DNA of 64,000 nt, from NCBI GenBank assembly GCA_963753165.1, contig CAVWBP010000009.1, positions 1 to 64,000 of the forward strand, read 5' to 3'. Source of the stretch: JAKLQR01 sp963753165. GTDB taxonomy: Bacteria; Nitrospirota; Thermodesulfovibrionia; Thermodesulfovibrionales; SM23-35. This document shows positions 59,687 to 64,000 of the stretch, piece after piece. Made by a program: the position numbers and the translations under genes. Under the pieces are notes generated by a model. The model did not search any database, was not told the DNA's origin, and saw only the letters and a program-made list of their open reading frames with translations. Numbering within the stretch: position 1 is the stretch's first letter; each line of letters opens with the position of its first letter.

Positions 59687-60763
59687 TTATTGTGAAGTTT
59701 CTTCAGTCTCAGCCGTTTCTTTTCCCGCGGTCCATTCAGAGATAAGAGAATACCCGAGCGCGAGAAGTGTCGGTCCCAAAAAGACCCCGATAACACCAAA
59801 CGCAATCACCCCGCCAAGCACGCCGAGAAGAATGAGGACGAAGGGAAGGTTGCCGCCCCGGCTTATGAGGTATGGTTTCACAATATTGTCAACGCCGCTG
59901 ATCACAAACGTGCCCCAGAGCGCCAGGAATATTCCCCATGCGGCGCTTTTATAGGAGAAAAGCCATATCGTTGCAGGTATCCATATCAATGGCGGGCCCA
60001 TCGGAATAAGCGCAAAAAAGAAGGTGAAAAAACCCAGAAGCAGCGCGCCGGGGACGCCTGCGATAAAAAACCCGATCCCTGCAAGCGCACCTTGCACAGC
60101 AGCAGTCCCCAGGACACCGTACACGACTCCCTTTGTAGTGTTTGCAGCCACCTTGATGAGCCTGTCTGTTCGTTCTCCTGCGATTCTCTTTAAGAAATTC
60201 GCAACCCTCTGTGCCGTCTCCTCTCCGTCGCGATAAAAGAAAAAGCATACGGTAATGCTCAGGAGTATCTGAAAAAGCGCCTGGCCCACAACAGCTCCTC
60301 CGGCGAATATCTGCTGTCTGACAGGCTTAATATATGGCTTCAGGAAGTCCACTAACTGTTCGTGATCGATAGTCCACGTCTGCCAGTATTTCTGGATTTC
60401 AGGGCCTATAAACGGCAGCTGGTCTACCCATGCCGGCAGCGCCGGCAGACCTTGATCGTACATCTCACGTATTTTTGCAACAAGTGTTGTTGCTTCGTTC
60501 GCGAAACTTATGCTGATGACAACAACAGGTATCACAAATGCGCAAATGAGCAGGAAAGTCATCACCGAAGCAGCGAGTGTTTTCCTGCCTTTAAGGACCC
60601 GCACCCACCATTCATATACAGGCCATGTGGAAAAAGAAAGGATCACTGCCCATAAAAGAGCGGAGATGAAGGGGCGGAGGACGAAAAAACAGCCTAGAAT
60701 AATAATGAAGAGGACAACAGCGCTAACGAGGTGCTCAATATGTTTGTCCTTTTCTTCAATCAA
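59687..60763 (-). CDS. AI-2E family transporter (PerM-like)
   Basis: A 358-residue membrane protein. Hydrophobic segments at the N-terminus (SAVVLFIIILGCFFVLRPFISALLWAVILSFSTWPVYEW) are followed by a soluble stretch and a C-terminal membrane part with GVLGTAAVQGALAGIGFFIAGVPGALLLGFFTFFFALIPMGPPLIWIPATIWL, characteristic of the family. Members export autoinducer-2 or move other solutes; the substrate is not predictable. Convergent with trpS, with an 18-base gap. Confidence 0.88.
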   Translation of the reverse strand: MIEEKDKHIEHLVSAVVLFIIILGCFFVLRPFISALLWAVILSFSTWPVYEWWVRVLKGRKTLAASVMTFLLICAFVIPVVVISISFANEATTLVAKIREMYDQGLPALPAWVDQLPFIGPEIQKYWQTWTIDHEQLVDFLKPYIKPVRQQIFAGGAVVGQALFQILLSITVCFFFYRDGEETAQRVANFLKRIAGERTDRLIKVAANTTKGVVYGVLGTAAVQGALAGIGFFIAGVPGALLLGFFTFFFALIPMGPPLIWIPATIWLFSYKSAAWGIFLALWGTFVISGVDNIVKPYLISRGGNLPFVLILLGVLGGVIAFGVIGVFLGPTLLALGYSLISEWTAGKETAETEETSQ

Positions 60764-60884
60764 GCGGTTCTCCCTACGCAGTAAATATGCTCAGACAGGT
60801 ACAAGCTGATAAATGCTGGTTTAACTATATCATCAGCACGGAAGCCTGTCAATTATTGTTGTTCCGGACAATGACGGATTGCAG

Positions 60885-60890
60885 TATAAT
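60885..60890 (+). promoter_or_regulatory. TATAAT hexamer close to the mlaE start
   Basis: A consensus -10 box that ends 7 bases before ATG 60,898, with no Shine-Dalgarno sequence between. No clear -35 box lies 17 bases upstream. Transcription starting 6-7 bases downstream would give a leaderless message, or the real start codon is further in. Confidence 0.35.
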
Positions 60891-60897
60891 GTAAAAA

Positions 60898-62031
60898 ATG
60901 ACTTCACACCCTGAAATAACCTTCCGGAAACCGGCAGATGATACCCTGCTTGTCAGGCTTACGGGCGAGTGGACGCTTCATGAAAAACTCCCTTCCTCTG
61001 AAGAAGTGGAAAAGCAGTGCGAAAAAGACACGGGCATTCAACAGGTCCTTTTTGATCCGGCAGACCTTGCCCGATGGGACAGCGGACTTCTTGTCTTTCT
61101 CACAAAGGTTATCGATTTTTGCGCACAAAAAAATATCCGGATCGAAAAAGAGAGCCTGCCGCAGGGAGTGCAAAAACTGCTTGCCCTTGCCTCACCCGAC
61201 AATCAGCGGGAAGGGATAAGCCGGGGAGCGTCGCAAAAGACTTTTTTGGTAAAAGTTGCTGATGCAACCATTCGCTTCATACAGTCCTCACAGGAAATGC
61301 TCGCTTTCATCGGGGAGGCTTTTCTTGCGTTCATGAAACTGCTGCGGGGAAAAGCCAGTTTCCGTGGTTCCGATCTTCTCATGGTGATCCAGGACACCGG
61401 CGCGCAGTCTCTGCCGATTGTTTCACTGATAAGTATACTGGTCGGATTGATTCTCGCGTTTGTCGGCGCCATTCAACTGGAGCTGTTCGGAGCCCAGATA
61501 TATGTTGCAAATGTCGTGGGGATAGGCATGACGCGGGTTATGGGCGCCATTATGGCCGGTATTATCATGGCAGGCCGCACCGGCGCATCTTTTGCCGCGC
61601 AACTCGGCACAATGCAGGTGAACGAAGAAATTGATGCGCTCAGGACTTCGGGCATCTCGCCTATGGAGTTCCTCGTCCTGCCCCGCATGCTCGCGCTCAC
61701 CCTGATGATGCCGCTCCTCTGTCTGTATGCTGATTTTATGGGCATCCTCGGCGGTCTTTTTGTCGGAGTGACCATGCTTGACCTTAATCTTATGGAATAC
61801 TACTATCAGACACAATCTGCGGTCACGCTGACCCACTTCTGGGTAGGCCTGTTCCATAGCGCAGTGTTCGGCGTGCTTGTTGCGCTCTCGGGATGCCTGC
61901 GGGGGATGCAATGCGGCAGAAGCGCTTCCGCAGTTGGATATGCCACAACCTCGGCAGTGGTAACCGGAATTGTGAGCATTATCATCGCAACGGCAATCAT
62001 CACGTTCGGATGCAATGTGTTGGGTATTTAA
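60898..62031 (+). CDS. mlaE: MlaE-type ABC transporter permease with STAS-like N-terminus
   Basis: Inner-membrane permease of a phospholipid transport system. The 377-residue protein has a soluble N-terminal domain of about 110 residues with STAS-like features (DDTLLVRLTGEWTLHEKLPSSEEVEKQ ... DPADLARWDSGLLVFLTKVIDFCAQKNIRI), then the MlaE core: SLISILVGLILAFVGAIQLELFGAQIYVANVVGIGMTRVMGAIMAGIIMAGRTGASFAAQLGTMQVNEEIDALRTSGISPMEFLVLPRMLAL. The usual MlaE is about 260 residues; the extra STAS-like part is common outside Proteobacteria. First gene of an mlaEFD-lipoprotein operon. Confidence 0.92.
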   Translation: MTSHPEITFRKPADDTLLVRLTGEWTLHEKLPSSEEVEKQCEKDTGIQQVLFDPADLARWDSGLLVFLTKVIDFCAQKNIRIEKESLPQGVQKLLALASPDNQREGISRGASQKTFLVKVADATIRFIQSSQEMLAFIGEAFLAFMKLLRGKASFRGSDLLMVIQDTGAQSLPIVSLISILVGLILAFVGAIQLELFGAQIYVANVVGIGMTRVMGAIMAGIIMAGRTGASFAAQLGTMQVNEEIDALRTSGISPMEFLVLPRMLALTLMMPLLCLYADFMGILGGLFVGVTMLDLNLMEYYYQTQSAVTLTHFWVGLFHSAVFGVLVALSGCLRGMQCGRSASAVGYATTSAVVTGIVSIIIATAIITFGCNVLGI

Positions 62032-62140
62032 GACATAATACCTCCGCGTTCACGGAGGAGAAGGAAAAAATGGAGAACGTATCGAAAAATTTATTACACC
62101 ATTCCTTTCTGCGGAAAGGAATGAATAACCGGGAGCTGTC

Positions 62141-62914
62141 ATGTCATCACAACTCCGGATAGAAGTGCGCGGGCTTGATATGGGATATGACGGCTTTGTG
62201 CTCATGCACGATCTGAATTTTATCGTCAACAAAGGCGATATCTTTATCATCATGGGCGGAAGCGGATGCGGAAAAACCACATTAATGAAAATTCTTGTCG
62301 GGCTCAAGGAGCCTCTTCGCGGACAGGTTTTTTACAACGGGATGAACTTCTGGGAAGCCGATCCAACGGAGCGGGAGAAGACCATGAGGAGCTTCGGCAT
62401 CCTTTACCAGAGCGGGGCATTGTGGAGTTCCATGACCCTGGCAGAGAATATCGCGCTTCCGCTTGAACAGTACACTGCGCTGAATCGCAGCCAGATCAGG
62501 GAAGTCGTTTCGCTGAAACTCGCACTTGTCGGACTGGCAGGATTCGAGGACTTTTATCCTTCGGAAATCAGCGGCGGGATGCGAAAAAGGGCCGGTCTTG
62601 CAAGGGCCATGGCGCTTGATCCCGATATCCTTTTCTTTGACGAACCGTCTGCAGGACTGGACCCGGTCAGCGCCCGTCTTCTCGACGACCTGATTCTTGA
62701 ACTCAGGGACAGCCTTGGCGCAACGATAGTCGTCGTCACCCATGAACTGGCCAGCATCTTTGCGATAGGGAATAATGCGGTCTATCTCGATATCGAGACA
62801 AAGACGATCACTGCATCCGGAAATCCGAAGAAGCTTCTCGCCGAATCACGTGATCCGAAGGTTATCAGGTTTTTGACCCGTGGAGAGAAAATATTGGAAG
62901 GAGCCAAATTATGA
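62141..62914 (+). CDS. mlaF: MlaF-type ABC transporter ATPase
   Basis: Cytoplasmic ATPase that drives MlaE. The 257-residue protein has Walker A IIMGGSGCGKTTLMK, Q-loop region LYQSGALWSSMTLAEN, ABC signature EISGGMRKRAGLARAMALDPDILFFDEPSAGLDPVSARLLDDL with Walker B, and the switch His in VVVTHE. The LYQSGALWSSMTL segment is characteristic of MlaF rather than other ABC ATPases. Its end overlaps the mlaD start by 4 bases (ATGA). Confidence 0.95.
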   Translation: MSSQLRIEVRGLDMGYDGFVLMHDLNFIVNKGDIFIIMGGSGCGKTTLMKILVGLKEPLRGQVFYNGMNFWEADPTEREKTMRSFGILYQSGALWSSMTLAENIALPLEQYTALNRSQIREVVSLKLALVGLAGFEDFYPSEISGGMRKRAGLARAMALDPDILFFDEPSAGLDPVSARLLDDLILELRDSLGATIVVVTHELASIFAIGNNAVYLDIETKTITASGNPKKLLAESRDPKVIRFLTRGEKILEGAKL

Positions 62915-63905
62915 GCAAACAGGCAAACAAGACGCTTATCGGAGCGTTCGTCATCGGATCTATTGCCCTGCTTGTAGCTGCTGTCCTTATTCTTGGCGGA
63001 GGAAAGTTATTCAGCAATAAATTCAAGGTGGTGATGTTCTTCGATGGATCGATAAAGGGACTCAATGTCGGTTCTCCCGTGATGTTCCGGGGAGTAAAGG
63101 TAGGGACAGTGTCCGATATCAACCTGATGCTTGACGCCAGGGCCCTGTCCTTTCAAACTCCTGTTGTCGCTGAATTAGACCCGGCGCGATTGGTGCTCAC
63201 AGGGGGGGTGAACGTGACGATCCATCAAGGCTTCAGGCTCTCATAGGCCATGGGCTGAAAGCACAACTTCAGCTGCAGAGCATCGTCACCGCACAGCTCC
63301 TGGTCGCCCTGGACCTTTTTCCGGACAAACCTGCCCATTTTGTGGGGCTTGTGAAAGAATATCCGGAAATTCCGACCGTTCCGACTTCCCTCGCGGAACT
63401 GTCGAAAGCAATAGAGGACCTCCCCCTGAAGGAGATTATCATGAACCTGAACAGCGCAATGGACGGTATACAGAAGATCGTCAATGCACCGGAGGTAAAA
63501 GAAGATATCCAGACCCTCCACCTCACGCTTCAGGAAGCACGCGAACTTATCAGGAATATTGACCAGAAAATCGACCCGCTGATAACAAATTTGAACGCGT
63601 TAACTGATGATGCGCGCGGTTCTCTGGGTCAGGCAAATAACACTCTGTCCGCGATAGAAAAAGAAGCACAGGAAATCGCAACCACGACAAAGAAAACCCT
63701 GGAATCCGCACAGTCCGCGCTCAGAAAGTCTGAAAATGCTTTCGCCACCTTTTCAGACGATTCGCAGCTTTTATTCGAGACCAGGAAAACCCTCAAGGAA
63801 TTGTCTGCGGCTGCCCGTTCTCTCCGGGTTCTCTCCGAGTATCTGGAACAGCACCCCGAAGCACTCCTCAGGGGAAAACCTAACCAGGAAGGAGCATCAC
63901 AATGA
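62911..63905 (+). CDS. mlaD: MlaD-type MCE domain protein (frameshift in a G-run)
   Basis: Periplasmic lipid-binding subunit anchored by one N-terminal helix (LIGAFVIGSIALLVAAVLILGGGKLF). The MCE domain is present: KFKVVMFFDGSIKGLNVGSPVMFRGVKVGTVSDINLM. At 63,202-63,208 a run of seven G breaks the frame; read as written the protein stops at 63,246. In the shifted frame it continues PSRLQALIGHGLKAQLQLQSIVTAQLLVALD, a conserved part of MCE proteins, then a long helical C-terminus to 63,905 (about 331 residues). The homopolymer suggests a sequencing indel; a phase-variable switch cannot be excluded from one sequence. Confidence 0.9.
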
Positions 63906-64000
63906 GGAAATATTCATTGTTTCTTTCCGCAAACTGCGTTTTTTTCGTTCTTCTCATAATTTCAGCAGGGTGCAGGAGCAGCCCTCCCACCAAGTTTTAT
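63902..64000 (+). CDS. ABC-type transport auxiliary lipoprotein (partial)
   Basis: The first 33 codons of a gene running off the right edge. Its ATG overlaps the mlaD stop (ATGA). The sequence is a lipoprotein signal with lipobox ISAGC, followed by RSSPPTKFY. A short Pro-rich linker then a P-x-x-F/Y-Y start is typical of the PqiC/YmbA-like auxiliary lipoproteins that accompany MCE transporters and bind on the outer-membrane side. Position at the end of the mlaEFD operon supports this. Confidence 0.75.
   Translation, partial: MRKYSLFLSANCVFFVLLIISAGCRSSPPTKFY

Noticed and set aside
1..64000. CRISPR arrays, rRNA genes and replication origins
   Set aside because: Looked for on both strands; no regularly spaced repeats, no rRNA sequence and no origin-like cluster was seen.

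Overview
The window is a chimera of three unrelated pieces of DNA. Bases 1 to about 6,350 are GC-rich bacterial DNA. About 6,350 to 39,950 is nuclear DNA of a photosynthetic stramenopile, almost certainly a diatom: it has spliceosomal introns, a fucoxanthin-chlorophyll protein gene with a bipartite plastid-type leader, Sec13 and a three-repeat MYB. About 39,950 to 64,000 is a second, moderate-GC Gram-negative bacterium. Its Kdo and Mla genes imply an outer membrane; a Nitrospirota-like relative is possible, but I cannot show it. Nothing biological is known that would join these pieces, so a concatenated or misassembled scaffold is the simplest reading.

Segment 1 (all genes on the minus strand) reads, in transcription order: tRNA-Gln, prs, rplY, pth, rpsF, rpsR, rplI, a phosphomannomutase, manC and the start of a lipoprotein. 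Apart from rplI and the truncated lipoprotein, every protein gene is broken by one or more frameshifts, although they are housekeeping genes. I read these as indel errors in the consensus, not pseudogenes. The annotated spans therefore cover reconstructed genes.

Segment 2 carries about eleven diatom genes: a bromodomain-PWWP chromatin protein, a small membrane protein, a large disordered protein, an FCP antenna protein, a DDX5/Dbp2-type RNA helicase with eight exons, an Elongin-A-like candidate, a 3R-MYB factor with six exons, a gamma-glutamylcyclotransferase-like protein, Sec13, a RING-SH3-like protein, an F-box-Tubby protein with one intron, and two membrane proteins. Between the RING gene and the Tubby gene sits a 2.16 kb DNA transposon. 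It has long terminal inverted repeats, a perfect 10 bp target-site duplication and a decayed RecQ-like helicase gene. A palindromic TGACGTCA and a second ACGTCA lie in the promoter shared by the F-box-Tubby gene and its divergent neighbour.

Segment 3 begins with an HTH-MNT nucleotidyltransferase gene behind a cluster of GTTCA/TGAAC repeats, followed by a truncated HEPN gene and a DUF3800 gene. Then come kdsD, a glycine-zipper protein coupled to a radical SAM enzyme, an ABC-F ATPase, a set of small proteins (including SWIB and VF530 DNA-binding types), redox enzymes, a UvrD-type helicase, an MFS transporter and a Yip1-like protein. The end holds a kdsA-pyrG-kdsB operon, an M50 protease-trpS pair, an AI-2E family permease and an mlaE-mlaF-mlaD-lipoprotein operon that runs off the window. 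Together kdsD, kdsA and kdsB make CMP-Kdo for LPS, and the Mla genes move phospholipid between the membranes, so much of this piece serves outer-membrane upkeep.
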